Below are positions 1-8,820 of a stretch of DNA of 64,000 bases, piece after piece (position 1 is the first letter of the stretch; every line of letters begins with the position of its first letter). Under the pieces are notes generated by a model that was not told the origin of the DNA, made no database searches, and was given only the letters and a program-made list of their open reading frames with translations. The stretch is from Agrobacterium arsenijevicii (GTDB lineage Bacteria; Pseudomonadota; Alphaproteobacteria; Rhizobiales; Rhizobiaceae). The translations under genes were made by a program, and so were the position numbers. The DNA is taken from the NCBI GenBank assembly GCA_000949895.1, contig JWIT01000020.1, forward strand, positions 1 to 64,000, given 5' to 3'.

Positions 1-32
1 CATAATAACAATATCATGATATTGTTATTATG
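1..32. repeat. perfect 32-bp palindrome, candidate hairpin telomere
   Basis: Bases 1-32 equal their own reverse complement exactly; the axis lies between 16 and 17 and the centre reads TATCATGATA. A palindrome of this length at the very first base of the sequence is what an assembly gives when it reads around a covalently closed hairpin end. Linear chromids of Agrobacterium biovar 1 end in hairpins resolved by the protelomerase TelA, and I recall (not checked) that its target has this same TCATGA centre. If so, the real end is at about base 16/17 and bases 1-16 are the opposite strand. A plain operator or cruciform is the alternative. Confidence 0.75.
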
Positions 33-297
33 ATCGATCGCCGCTCAAATCTGAACTCCATTCCAATCAAATCCATCTCACTCATATAGTTTCCGCGCAT
101 AACAATTCTCCATCCACATCAGCAAATTCAACATAAAATTCATATATTTACACGCAGTCGGCCCGCAATCCGCAAATTGCAGGTCCGTAAAAGTCAATTT
201 TGCTCCCGGATTCTCGTCCGCTTTCAGTCGCGCATATATAATTTATCGCAACATATATTTTATATGTTTTCACGTTGGTTATTATATAAATATATGT
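33..297. other. AT-rich subtelomeric DNA without a gene
   Basis: This stretch is rich in A and T, unlike the GC-rich genes further in, and holds no convincing coding frame. It contains an inverted repeat at 250-268 (arms AACATATA and TATATGTT around TTT) and further TATATA-like tracts near 230-295. If 1-32 is a telomere, this is the place where end-binding or spacing sequences would lie. No promoter could be assigned. Confidence 0.5.
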
Positions 298-567
298 TTA
301 CGGAAGTCGCCCAGATCGCAGCTGGCCTGACCTCTTCATACCTGCCGATGAATCAGGGTTCTCCTTCTGGTTGTGTAAATATTGCTTCTTGAGCTGCCGA
401 TTTCGAATCTTTGCCCTGGCATAAAGAGATCGTGCCCACCTCCTCCTCCCCAGGGCGGTATCTGCACGAGCAGCAACGACGTACATCTCATAGAGACCCA
501 TTGAACACACCTTTCCTATCACGCGACGCAGTTGCGACCGTGTTGTCAGCTTCATCTCTTTTTCCAT
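298..567 (-). CDS. possible small basic hypothetical protein
   Basis: This frame would encode an 89-residue, strongly basic protein from an ATG at 567, preceded by GAAAGG; a second ATG at 555 is preceded by GGAAAAAGAG. The first 60 residues are rich in Arg and Ala and look helical (RRVIGKV..., ARADTALGRRRW...), while the tail is low-complexity Ser/Gly/Arg. I recognise no family. It would be the gene nearest the proposed telomere. A chance open frame remains quite possible. Confidence 0.35.
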   Translation of the reverse strand: MEKEMKLTTRSQLRRVIGKVCSMGLYEMYVVAARADTALGRRRWARSLYARAKIRNRQLKKQYLHNQKENPDSSAGMKRSGQLRSGRLP

Positions 568-1099
568 CAGCCTTTCAGCTCGATGGGCATTGCAACAGGG
601 CACTGAAAGCTGCCTGTGGAAAATAAAGACACTTGTCAGTGCCCCGCATCAGCGGTTTATGCCTATCAGAACATGTTATTCAGCAATTGCGTTTCGGAGA
701 AAGAGAGAGGTCCACCACAAACCCGATTCCATCTCTCCTCCGGTCATTGCCAGAGGACTTTGCCTGTCAGACCCCGAAATATGAGAGTGACGTCTTTCTC
801 TCACAGCCGGCGCTGGTCCAGCCTCCAAACCGGAATGTCTCCCGGTTCATCGCGGAACAGGTGCAGTATAGAGCAGGCAAATAGGGTGGGGATGAACGGG
901 GAAATAAAAATCCTTGCCGCACGCCTAAACAAAAAGCGAGACGAAGAAATTACCCCGGTTGAACAGACTTCTCCGTCGTAGATAGAAGTGTTATCGCGTT
1001 GAACACATTTACCGGAGGCTCCGTAGCATGGCCGGATTTGTGCTTTGAGTAAGCGTGGAAAAGCCGCCAATTGGAGCTCTGGATAGACATCAGCCGACC
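568..1099. other. intergenic stretch, nothing recognised
   Basis: Several short overlapping frames on both strands exist here (for example 616-981 + and 801-1070 -), but none has a good ribosome binding site with a recognisable protein. No transposon end, tRNA or clear terminator was seen. Confidence 0.5.
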
Positions 1100-2086
1100 T
1101 TATACACGCAATGGCACATCGGAGACCTCGACCTTCAGAGCAGCATCCTGTACGCCATTTTCATAAAGGAGTTGGATGAATTCGCGCTTTGATTGTGAAG
1201 ATGTGCCGCTTGGGCCGATTAGCAGTCTTTGAAAGAGATCAGGCAATGTCGCGCCGTAGAAACCTTCCTCCGGCACATCGATCATTGGTATCTTATATAT
1301 ACGTTGGGGTGAACCTCCTATGGTAACCCGGTCTGGGATAAGCCGCTTGGATTGCTGGAATGTCGGCTGATAGATAATCCGCCATTCCCGTTCTTCATGA
1401 AAGCTTGGATGCTTCGTGCAAATGATTGCGTGTCGGTAAGCCGCAAAAAGATGCGCAAGCACATGGTCACGACCGCGCTCTCGTAGATACTCGACATTGT
1501 CTATGATGTTTCTAGCAACCAGCTCATATTGCTCGATAAACTGGGCGGGAGAAAGATAAGCCACCGGGCTTGTGTAAGCATCCAAGGCATCCGAGGGGCG
1601 TAGAAAAGGTCCACTGTTCACAACGAATGCTACTGGATTCGCCCCTGCGCCGTAGGCGCGCCACATGGATAGTCTTCCCATCTGTTCTTCGTTTGGCATC
1701 TGCTCCGTCAGGCAAGTTATATATGTCTCCTGCTCGAAATGCGGCATCCAAGAGTTGAGAACGTGCAGCAGATGGTTTGTAAAACCTTCAAAGTAGCTAT
1801 CTAGTACGGACGCCAGCTCGGCTGCGCTATCGCTCTTCAATGCGCCAGCCAAGCAAGCTTTGCCGTGTGCTATCTCTGAGCTGTCATTCATCCATGTAAC
1901 GTTTCTCATCCACACCTGTTGATGCTGAATCATGGATGATGCTGCGCTGCTACTGCAGTAATGGACAAACGAGTGTGCTGAAATCAGCGCCTTAACCGTC
2001 TTATCGAGTGCGTACGGATAAAATATCTGGTAGTTCCGAATGTCATCGGCAGAGAGCGAGATATTTTCTAATACTGATGAAAGCAT
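1100..2086 (-). CDS. DUF2971 domain protein
   Basis: A 328-residue protein with the DUF2971 pattern: an early segment with RNVTWMNDSSEI, a central MWRAYG followed by a hydrophobic strand, and near the C-terminal third CTKHPSFHEEREWRIIY, the family's most typical stretch. The biochemical function of DUF2971 is not established; such genes are often seen in accessory and defence islands. The ATG at 2086 has ACGGA about eight bases upstream; the frame also opens at a TTG at 2152 without a binding site, so the ATG is preferred. It lies 83 bases (or 17 from the TTG) downstream of the large metalloprotease-like gene on the same strand and is very likely co-transcribed with it. The role is inferred only from context. 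Confidence 0.8.
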   Translation of the reverse strand: MLSSVLENISLSADDIRNYQIFYPYALDKTVKALISAHSFVHYCSSSAASSMIQHQQVWMRNVTWMNDSSEIAHGKACLAGALKSDSAAELASVLDSYFEGFTNHLLHVLNSWMPHFEQETYITCLTEQMPNEEQMGRLSMWRAYGAGANPVAFVVNSGPFLRPSDALDAYTSPVAYLSPAQFIEQYELVARNIIDNVEYLRERGRDHVLAHLFAAYRHAIICTKHPSFHEEREWRIIYQPTFQQSKRLIPDRVTIGGSPQRIYKIPMIDVPEEGFYGATLPDLFQRLLIGPSGTSSQSKREFIQLLYENGVQDAALKVEVSDVPLRV

Positions 2087-2169
2087 AGTGGTTCCGTTTT
2101 TATTTGCCAATATATGCGCATTGCACCAAGTATATTGTCCATACGAATACAAAATTGAGAAAATCTAAC

Positions 2170-4272
2170 TCAACTGTCGGCTTCAGACTCTCGCATCATG
2201 AGGGCTTCCGCGTCTGTCGATAATGGAACCTCTATCAGGTAAACTCCATCCGGTGTTGTCCACGGCACGATTCCAAAACACCACAAGATGCGCTCAGCAT
2301 GTCGATTGATTGCTAGAAACTCATCATAAGACTCCCATCGCCCACGTCGTTCCCATAGGTATTCAAGGTCTCGGCCGAAATCCTCGAGCCACGCCCGCAG
2401 TTCTCGTCGACTTAGTTCTTCCTCAAGCCCATGGTTGCCTTCTACCGCATGACACTCCGCTCCTGCAGCATGGCCCAAAAGGTTTCCTGCCCATTCAAGA
2501 ACGAAAGCAACCTTTGAGCTGGCTACCGCCATAAGGATATTCAAATCACCATGGTCTCGATACGCAAGCCGCGCCTCCGGTATGTCGGTAAACGCTTCCT
2601 TGAGGCTTGCCAGCAGTAGGGACTGCATGTCCTCAAGACGACCTTTAGCGAAATTTGCGGTGGCACGGGCCGCAAAGTATCCGTTCCATGCTGCATAGAT
2701 GATCCTGTGTAAGTCCCCATCCATTGCATTCTGTATTGGAGTTAGCAAAATGCCTGGCAGGGCGTCATCTATTACTTGAGTAAAGCCCGCATGTGCGAGC
2801 TCGTGTACAAGCACGTATTGCGCATGGTTTTGTTCGGCATCGTCGCTGCTGATAAGCATGCGACCAATTAGCCCTCTCAACACTATATGGCATTTTACTA
2901 CGCCATCTCGAATGACCATCGGTGCTTGTGCGACACCCAAGCCAGATTCGTCATCTTTCGTACAAATAGCGGGGGCATCCGACATTCCACGATCCAGTGT
3001 GTGGAGAGCCGCAGCATAGTCATCTGCAAACGTAACGCCATCCAGCCGCTCTAATGGTATTGTCCAGGCAGCGCTTGCTAAAATCTCGGTAAGAACCTCA
3101 GAAATGCAATCCACGTCCCTCTGCTCAAATGCCCCGTTGAAATTAACGGGAATGCTCAGGGAGTTCTTTGTGACACGTTCATTGATGAAGGGTGGCGTTG
3201 GCGATTGCGAGACGTTTTCATGACTATAGCTCGAAAGAGCTTCTGAAATCGCAGCATCAACTACGCGGACTGATCGCATTCCGATAGATGCTGATAAAGA
3301 GGCAATTTCCGGCAGATTAAAGCCGCTGATAAAGTAAGTATGACTGCATTCGGCAGCTGCGGCGTTGAACATGCTTAAGTCGATATCTCGACTATCCTTC
3401 TTGTGTGAACCGACCAGAATCTTGCGAGATGTGAGAGGCAGGTAGACGTCTTGGATGTCGTCAAAAGCGGCCATCATGAGTGGATGATATTGACCGTCCC
3501 GATCCCTCGATATGGCGACACAATCTGGTAAGATCACGTTGAATGCTGTCTCGTGGGTTAGCCAGACCAATGTACTAAGTGCGTTAATACGCGCAATCGG
3601 CGCAGGCGCTCCTTCAAGAACCTTGTTATGGATGTCGCGAACATTCGCTGGCGCCTCGACTGACAAATTTTGAATAACTTGTTGTAGGAAAGGCAACTGC
3701 TGCTCGAAGAAGGGGGACAGTCCTTCTCTCAGTGCAGCAAAAGAAAAACGTTCCAGCAAATCAAGTGGTATGCCAGACATCTGTACCGCTGGATGCTTGC
3801 TAAATATTTCGCCAATCCTGTTGCGAAACGTGTCAGAAATCTGTGGTGTTTGAATGCCAAATAGCGCCCGCCAATTGGCCTCGTTGCCAAAGACCTCAAT
3901 TGCCCCTTGCGTGAGAGTGTCAAAACCGTGGACTAAAGCCCCCCGCAGATGAGCATTTCTTGTCGTCAGATGGGCTATAACTTCGGCAGAAACTGCTGGA
4001 TCCGCGTTCACCCCACCTGAAAGGGAACGCAACTCCGAGACCAGTTTTGCCAGTCTATTTTCATAATCGGTGATCTCGTCATCAAGTGTTCTTTCGCCAG
4101 TAGGCGAAGGTTGTGAATAAAAGTATCGTTCCGCGCCTGATCTATTGATGTGAGATGGATACGACTTTCCGCCGCGCCGAAATACAAATACTCGTTCCGC
4201 ATCACCGGTTTCAGGTATTAAAAAGCCGCGCTGAAATAACTGCGGTATCTCGTGCTGGATAATTCCTGCCAT
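2170..4272 (-). CDS. DUF4238-like / HELAH metalloprotease-like large protein
   Basis: A 700-residue soluble protein. Residues 5-115 resemble DUF4238: QHEIPQLFQRGFL at the start, an AERYFY segment, then a helix with DYENRLAKL and a region ending in TRNAHLRG. The middle (about 130-470) is not recognised. At 490-494 it has HELAH within YVLVHELAHAGF, the HExxH signature of zinc metallopeptidases of the gluzincin kind; the third ligand was not identified. The ATG at 4272 has a weak AGG upstream. The partner gene for a DUF2971 protein follows on the same strand. Combining an uncharacterised N-terminal domain with a protease motif beside DUF2971 suggests a two-component accessory system, but no function is established. 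There are no transmembrane segments or signal peptide. Confidence 0.65.
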   Translation of the reverse strand: MAGIIQHEIPQLFQRGFLIPETGDAERVFVFRRGGKSYPSHINRSGAERYFYSQPSPTGERTLDDEITDYENRLAKLVSELRSLSGGVNADPAVSAEVIAHLTTRNAHLRGALVHGFDTLTQGAIEVFGNEANWRALFGIQTPQISDTFRNRIGEIFSKHPAVQMSGIPLDLLERFSFAALREGLSPFFEQQLPFLQQVIQNLSVEAPANVRDIHNKVLEGAPAPIARINALSTLVWLTHETAFNVILPDCVAISRDRDGQYHPLMMAAFDDIQDVYLPLTSRKILVGSHKKDSRDIDLSMFNAAAAECSHTYFISGFNLPEIASLSASIGMRSVRVVDAAISEALSSYSHENVSQSPTPPFINERVTKNSLSIPVNFNGAFEQRDVDCISEVLTEILASAAWTIPLERLDGVTFADDYAAALHTLDRGMSDAPAICTKDDESGLGVAQAPMVIRDGVVKCHIVLRGLIGRMLISSDDAEQNHAQYVLVHELAHAGFTQVIDDALPGILLTPIQNAMDGDLHRIIYAAWNGYFAARATANFAKGRLEDMQSLLLASLKEAFTDIPEARLAYRDHGDLNILMAVASSKVAFVLEWAGNLLGHAAGAECHAVEGNHGLEEELSRRELRAWLEDFGRDLEYLWERRGRWESYDEFLAINRHAERILWCFGIVPWTTPDGVYLIEVPLSTDAEALMMRESEADS

Positions 4273-4995
4273 GTTGATTGCCTATTAAATAGTATTTCTG
4301 CGTTGCCATCTTCCGCACTGTAGCCTTCGCTTGTTGAGCTTGGGCTTTAGCGAATCGAGATTCAATCAGTGATTGGCGCCGCTTGTAGTTTTTACACAGG
4401 AGAGTTTTCCAGTGGGTGAGCTTATGTCTTGAGTGCTCTAGAAACGACAAATTTTTACGGGGTAGTATTTAAGCTGGTTCTTGCGGCAGTTTTCCCCCAT
4501 AGGCTCGCCGGTTAGTGTCTCAAAATCCGCTTTCAGTCATGTACGGCCGCTCTATGCCAGCCGTCACCATGACCAAGAGGACATAAGGCGGGGTACGGAG
4601 CCTTGTCCGCAGGGGTATATCTTTGCAGACATTGTTTGTTGCTGCGATTTCACGTCCGCAAGGCTCGACTTTAGTCGCCGGACAGCCGGATCATAGGACA
4701 GAACCCTTTCGAACGCATGAGCAACCTGGAACGAACGTCATCGTAAATCTACGACAGAAATGAAGGCTCATAACCGCCCATTTCAACGGCATCGGGCGGC
4801 CGGCCCTGTTGCCTTGCTCTCTCGAAAACCCCAACGCCCACCCAGGTCTGCGATGGCATCAATGTCATGCTCATGGCGAGGCCGCACATTGTGCAACGCA
4901 CAAATTTCGGAGGAATAGGCATGAAATTCGGATTTTTAGATACATATCATCCGAAAAAATTCGTCTAAAACTCTCCTAACTCAAGGAGAGAGACC
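4273..4995. other. intergenic region with inverted repeat before the MFS gene
   Basis: About 720 bases hold no convincing gene. Near the right end, TTTTAGA (4934-4940) and TCTAAAA (4964-4970) form a perfect 7-bp inverted repeat with a 23-base AT-rich spacer, just upstream of the ribosome binding site AAGGAGAG of the MFS gene. It may be a regulator site or an mRNA leader hairpin. The rest, including 4450-4900, shows nothing I recognise. Confidence 0.4.
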
Positions 4996-6204
4996 ATGAC
5001 GGACACGACATCAGAATTTGATGGGTCAACAATTGCCCTGGAGGCCGCCGAGGAACCCGCATGGACCGCTGCGACCTGGTTCGCGGTTCTTTCGATGGCG
5101 GCCACCAGTTTTGCGCTGGTATCGGCCGAGTTCCTGCCAGCGGGATTGTTGACGCCCATGGCGCGCGATCTCGGCATTACCGAGGGTACAGCCGGGCAGG
5201 TTGTTACGGCGACAGCTTCCGTGGGCGCCGTGACGGCTTTGCTGAGCAATGTTCTCATCGGCAAACTGAACCGTAAGACCGTGCTTGTCGGTCTTAGCGC
5301 GCTGGCGATCGGCTCCAACATTCTCGCATCATTTGCTGCCGATTTCTGGCTATTGCTGGTGGGCCGGGCGGGACTGGGGATCGCGCTCAGCGGTTTCTGG
5401 GCGCTTTCGGTCGCGGTTGTTGCGCGGCTCGTTGGCGCGAATTCGACCGGGCGCGGCATGGCTATCGTCACCCTCGGCGTTTCGCTTGCCACCATCGCTG
5501 CGCCTTCAATGGGCGCCTTGATCAGCGACTGGCTGGGATGGCGCATTGCCATGTCGATGACGGCGGGACTGGCCATAATTGCCATGCTGCTGCAGATACT
5601 CAGCCTGCCATCGCTGCCGGCGAGTACGAGCAACAGTCTTTCCGACGTTTTCCGGCTGACGCGGCGGCGCAGCGTTCAACTGGGGATGCTGGCAATCCTG
5701 TTGCTGATGACGGGGCATTTTGCCGGTTCGGTCTATGTGCGCCCCTTCCTCGAACAGGTGACGCTGCTTGAGACCACGCCGATTGCTCTTGCCCTGCTCG
5801 GCTTTGGCGTTGCTTCCGTGATCGGCAATGTGCTGGGAGGCCGGATGGCTGACACCAGTATCCGCCTCGCACTCATCGTCACCGCCGCTCTGATGGCATT
5901 TGCGACGATCGCCCTCGTTGTCTGGGGTGTTCATACCGGTGCCGCATTTGCTCTCGTCGCCCTTTGGGGCCTTGCCTTCGGCATGGCGCCTGTGGTGCTG
6001 CCGACCAACCTTTCCCGCGGCGCACCCGATGCTCTCGAGGCGGCAGGCAGCCTGATGGTCGTTTCCTTTCAGGTGGCTATCAGTATCGGTGCGGTTTTTG
6101 GCGGCTATATCGTCGATTCCTACGGTGCTACTGCGCCGCTGGCGCTGACCGCGATCCTGGCTGCATCCACGGTCGCTCTGGCCTTGCTGCAGCGTCCTGA
6201 TTGA
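4996..6204 (+). CDS. MFS transporter, DHA1 (NepI/AraJ-like) exporter
   Basis: A 402-residue major facilitator protein with twelve predicted membrane segments. The first follows a 25-residue acidic cytoplasmic lead (TWFAVLSMAATSFALVSAEFLPAGLL). The family signature between segments 2 and 3 reads IGKLNRKTVLVG. The SAEFLPAGLL stretch is typical of DHA1 exporters related to NepI (purine ribonucleoside efflux) and AraJ/SotB (sugar efflux). The substrate cannot be read from the sequence. The ATG at 4996 has a near-ideal AAGGAGAG site. It appears monocistronic, with its own upstream inverted repeat, and is convergent with the cyclase gene that follows. Confidence 0.9.
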   Translation: MTDTTSEFDGSTIALEAAEEPAWTAATWFAVLSMAATSFALVSAEFLPAGLLTPMARDLGITEGTAGQVVTATASVGAVTALLSNVLIGKLNRKTVLVGLSALAIGSNILASFAADFWLLLVGRAGLGIALSGFWALSVAVVARLVGANSTGRGMAIVTLGVSLATIAAPSMGALISDWLGWRIAMSMTAGLAIIAMLLQILSLPSLPASTSNSLSDVFRLTRRRSVQLGMLAILLLMTGHFAGSVYVRPFLEQVTLLETTPIALALLGFGVASVIGNVLGGRMADTSIRLALIVTAALMAFATIALVVWGVHTGAAFALVALWGLAFGMAPVVLPTNLSRGAPDALEAAGSLMVVSFQVAISIGAVFGGYIVDSYGATAPLALTAILAASTVALALLQRPD

Positions 6205-6356
6205 CCGTTGCCTTTTCCTCCTCGGACCCTTTGGAGGCAAGGCATCTGATTACGCGCAATTGTGCTGGCGTTGCCTACGCCAGCACACCGCTTTCCACGC
6301 TCCCCGTTACCGGCGGGCGGCTTCGTCGTGATCCCATTCGATGCGAGCACCCGTCA

Positions 6357-7169
6357 CTAGTGCAACCACTCGCAACGATAGGCGAGGATCGGCTCGGCAA
6401 ATCCTTTCAGCCTGTATCGATCGCCATGCACAAGGACATCAGCGCTTCCATATTCCTGGAAAGTCTTGTCCGATATCAGGATCTGATCGCTCTCAGCGGC
6501 AGCGCAAAGCCTTGCTGCCAGTTGCACGGTCGTGCCGAAGAAATCATTGCTGTCTTCGATTGGCTCCCCACAATCCAGCCCGATGCGGATGTGGATGGGC
6601 TCGCCTTTGTCGCTGTTGTAGCGATGGAACTCGCGTTGGATATCAATGGCGCAATCCACGGCAAATGGCGTGGAGGAGAACACCGCCATTATGCCATCGC
6701 CCGTGTGCTTCACCTCCCGTCCTGAGCGTCGCCCCAGACAACCACGAACGAGAGCGTCATGCGCCCGAACGAGTTCTGCCGACATCCGATCGCCAAGACG
6801 GGCCGTCATTTCGGTTGAACCGACAATGTCCGTGAACAGGATCGCACGGTGACCTGCATCCATATGTTTCGAGACAGCCTCAACCGCCACTGGATCCTGT
6901 ATTCGCCCGAGAAATGCTTCTACGGCCGACAGCGCGACTTCCACCACTTCACTGGCGACAAACCCGTGCGCTTCCCGATGCACGCACTGCGCGGTTGCAG
7001 CGTCCGGGGCATCCATGAGGCAAAACGCAGTACCGCGCCTTTCATCAAACCAGTAGGTCAAAAACTTGACGCCATACTGATCCTGGATGTTGAGATCTTT
7101 AAGGTGTGCCGCGGCAATATCCGCCGCTGAAACTCCGGCAAGCTCGTGCCGGTCCATGAAGATAGGCAT
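6357..7169 (-). CDS. DUF4242 + class III adenylate/guanylate cyclase fusion
   Basis: A 270-residue soluble protein. Residues 1-85 form a DUF4242 domain (MPIFMDRHEL..., then GVKFLTYWFDERRGTAFCLMDAP and VHREAHG), a small ferredoxin-like fold. Residues 105-268 form a class III nucleotide cyclase domain: LFTDIVGSTEMTARLGD with the first metal-binding Asp, KHTGDGIMAVF with the substrate-selecting Lys and the second Asp, and FFGTTVQLAARL. In active cyclases that last motif usually has Asn (VNLAARL); here it is Gln, while the Arg is kept. It may therefore have lowered or altered activity. The ATG at 7169 has an excellent GGGAGGAAACC site. The sensor domain probably couples a small ligand or metal to cyclic nucleotide output. 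Confidence 0.9.
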   Translation of the reverse strand: MPIFMDRHELAGVSAADIAAAHLKDLNIQDQYGVKFLTYWFDERRGTAFCLMDAPDAATAQCVHREAHGFVASEVVEVALSAVEAFLGRIQDPVAVEAVSKHMDAGHRAILFTDIVGSTEMTARLGDRMSAELVRAHDALVRGCLGRRSGREVKHTGDGIMAVFSSTPFAVDCAIDIQREFHRYNSDKGEPIHIRIGLDCGEPIEDSNDFFGTTVQLAARLCAAAESDQILISDKTFQEYGSADVLVHGDRYRLKGFAEPILAYRCEWLH

Positions 7170-7408
7170 TGGTTTCCTCCCAGGAGTATATCGTTGCCTG
7201 CTCTTCCAGCCAGTTTACGACTTCCCCAAACCATCGTCTATCGCCCGTGTGGGTGACCCTGGATCGGAACGGACCACCGAAAGGGCGATAGTCGTTTGCG
7301 TGACAATTTCGAGGTATTCGGCTATGTTACATGGCCTACGAGCATTCACTGACGCATCAATTTGCGATCAGCCTTTGCCCGCCAACGAAGCGAATTGGGG
7401 GGAATGCG

Positions 7409-8473
7409 ATGACACAGCTCGACGAAACAAAACTAAATTCTTTCATTGGCAAAATGCTGGGCGACCTCGGAGGAGCCTTCAGCGTTCCAACCGTCAGGAT
7501 TGGCTTGAGATTGGGCCTGTTCGATGCGCTGCATCGCGATGGACCGGTAACGTCCGCAGGTCTGGCCGCGGCCTCTGGCGGCCTGTCTGAGCGATATGTC
7601 AGGGAGTGGGCGCTGGCACAGGCTGCAAACGGCTACATCGACTACGACAGCGGTTCCGGGATGTTCAGCCTCTCACCCGAGCAGGCGATGGTGTTCGTCA
7701 ACAAGGACAGCCCTGTTTATCTGGAAGGCGCTTTCGATCTGGTGGCCGCGATGATCGAGGGAGAGCCGAAGGTTGAGCACAGCTTCCGGACCGGCGGCGG
7801 GGTGCGGTGGGGAGACACTGCGGGTTGCCTGTTCTGCGCAACGGGCGCGTTCTTCCGTCCGGGATATGTGAACAATATCGTGCAATCGTGGCTACCTGCC
7901 CTTCAGGGCGTGGAGGACAAACTGGTGAGCGGCGCCAAGGTGGCCGATGTCGGCTGTGGCGTTGGTTTTTCGACTATTCTTATGGCCGAGGCATACAGCA
8001 ACGCCAGCTTCATCGGCTACGACTTCCACGAGCCATCCATAGAAGAGGCAAACAGGCATGCCCGAAGCCATGGGGTGGACGACCGAGTGAAATTCGTCGC
8101 GGCGACGGCCAAAGACATCAAGGATACGGATTTCGATCTCATCACCAGTTTCGACTGTCTGCATGATATGGGTGATCCGCGTGGGTGCGCGGGGCATATG
8201 TCCCGCATTCTCAAAAAGGACGGCACCTGGATGATCGTCGAGCCCATCGCTGGAGACCGTCCGGCGGACAATATGAACCCTGTCGGCCGCCTCTACTACA
8301 ATGCGTCCACCATGATCTGCGTGCCGACGTCGCTTGATCAGGAGGTGGGTGAAGGATTGGGGGCGCAGGCCGGCGAAGCGAAGCTTTCCGAGGTCATCCG
8401 CTCGGGTGGCTTTACGCATGTCAGGCGAGCCTTTACGGGACCCTTCAACATGGTGCTGGAGGCGCGCGCCTAG
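7409..8473 (+). CDS. class I SAM-dependent methyltransferase with N-terminal winged helix
   Basis: A 354-residue protein. Residues 15-90 form a winged-helix/dimerisation segment (RIGLRLGLFDAL, then LSERYVREWALAQAANGYI) like that of Rv2258c-type and O-methyltransferase proteins. The Rossmann domain begins near residue 170 with VADVGCGVGFSTILMAEA, followed by FIGYDFHEPSIEEA (acidic ribose ligand), and an HDMGDP segment where catalytic residues often lie. The substrate is unknown. The frame also opens at 7331, but the ATG at 7409 has a GGGGGGA site and matches the expected family length. It is transcribed away from the cyclase gene with about 240 bases between them, room for two promoters. Confidence 0.85.
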   Translation: MTQLDETKLNSFIGKMLGDLGGAFSVPTVRIGLRLGLFDALHRDGPVTSAGLAAASGGLSERYVREWALAQAANGYIDYDSGSGMFSLSPEQAMVFVNKDSPVYLEGAFDLVAAMIEGEPKVEHSFRTGGGVRWGDTAGCLFCATGAFFRPGYVNNIVQSWLPALQGVEDKLVSGAKVADVGCGVGFSTILMAEAYSNASFIGYDFHEPSIEEANRHARSHGVDDRVKFVAATAKDIKDTDFDLITSFDCLHDMGDPRGCAGHMSRILKKDGTWMIVEPIAGDRPADNMNPVGRLYYNASTMICVPTSLDQEVGEGLGAQAGEAKLSEVIRSGGFTHVRRAFTGPFNMVLEARA

Positions 8474-8716
8474 AAACTTCCGCTGGCGAGGAACACGCGG
8501 CGCGTCGATATTGACAACCTCGCCACCATCTGGCCGAGGGACCCTCACGCCGACAACAATCTGCGCTCGCCCATCGGCGCGTGTCTGCATTTTCCGCGCA
8601 AACCTCGCCGCAGGTTGGCCATCGTGCAAGATAGGAGCACTTGATACCGTGAAGTTACACTTCCCTTGGTGGTCTTCCGCGTGCCAGGCTATACGTCACC
8701 TTGACGCGGGCACGCG

Positions 8717-8744
8717 CAAGGGCAAGGGCAAGGGCAAGGGCAAG
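8717..8744. repeat. hexanucleotide tandem repeat (CAAGGG)
   Basis: The unit CAAGGG is repeated about 4.7 times in direct tandem in an intergenic stretch downstream of the methyltransferase gene and beside an IS630-type transposase fragment. It is a simple sequence repeat that could vary in copy number by slippage. It sits in no recognised gene. Confidence 0.9.
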
Positions 8745-8820
8745 CCAGAAGGCTTCGTTCTCGACGCTTCCCGCAAGTCGCTTTATATCCGGCTTCAGGA
8801 TATGCGTGGATGGCGTCCCA

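Noticed and set aside
4211..4450. 79-codon frame upstream of the HELAH protein gene
   Set aside because: It overlaps the start of that gene in another frame and has no recognisable features.
5506..6240. Open frame of 244 codons antisense to the MFS gene
   Set aside because: It is a shadow of the transporter gene and has no recognisable motif or binding site.
8717..8744. CRISPR-like repeat
   Set aside because: The six-base unit is in uninterrupted tandem without spacers, so it is a simple repeat and not a CRISPR array.
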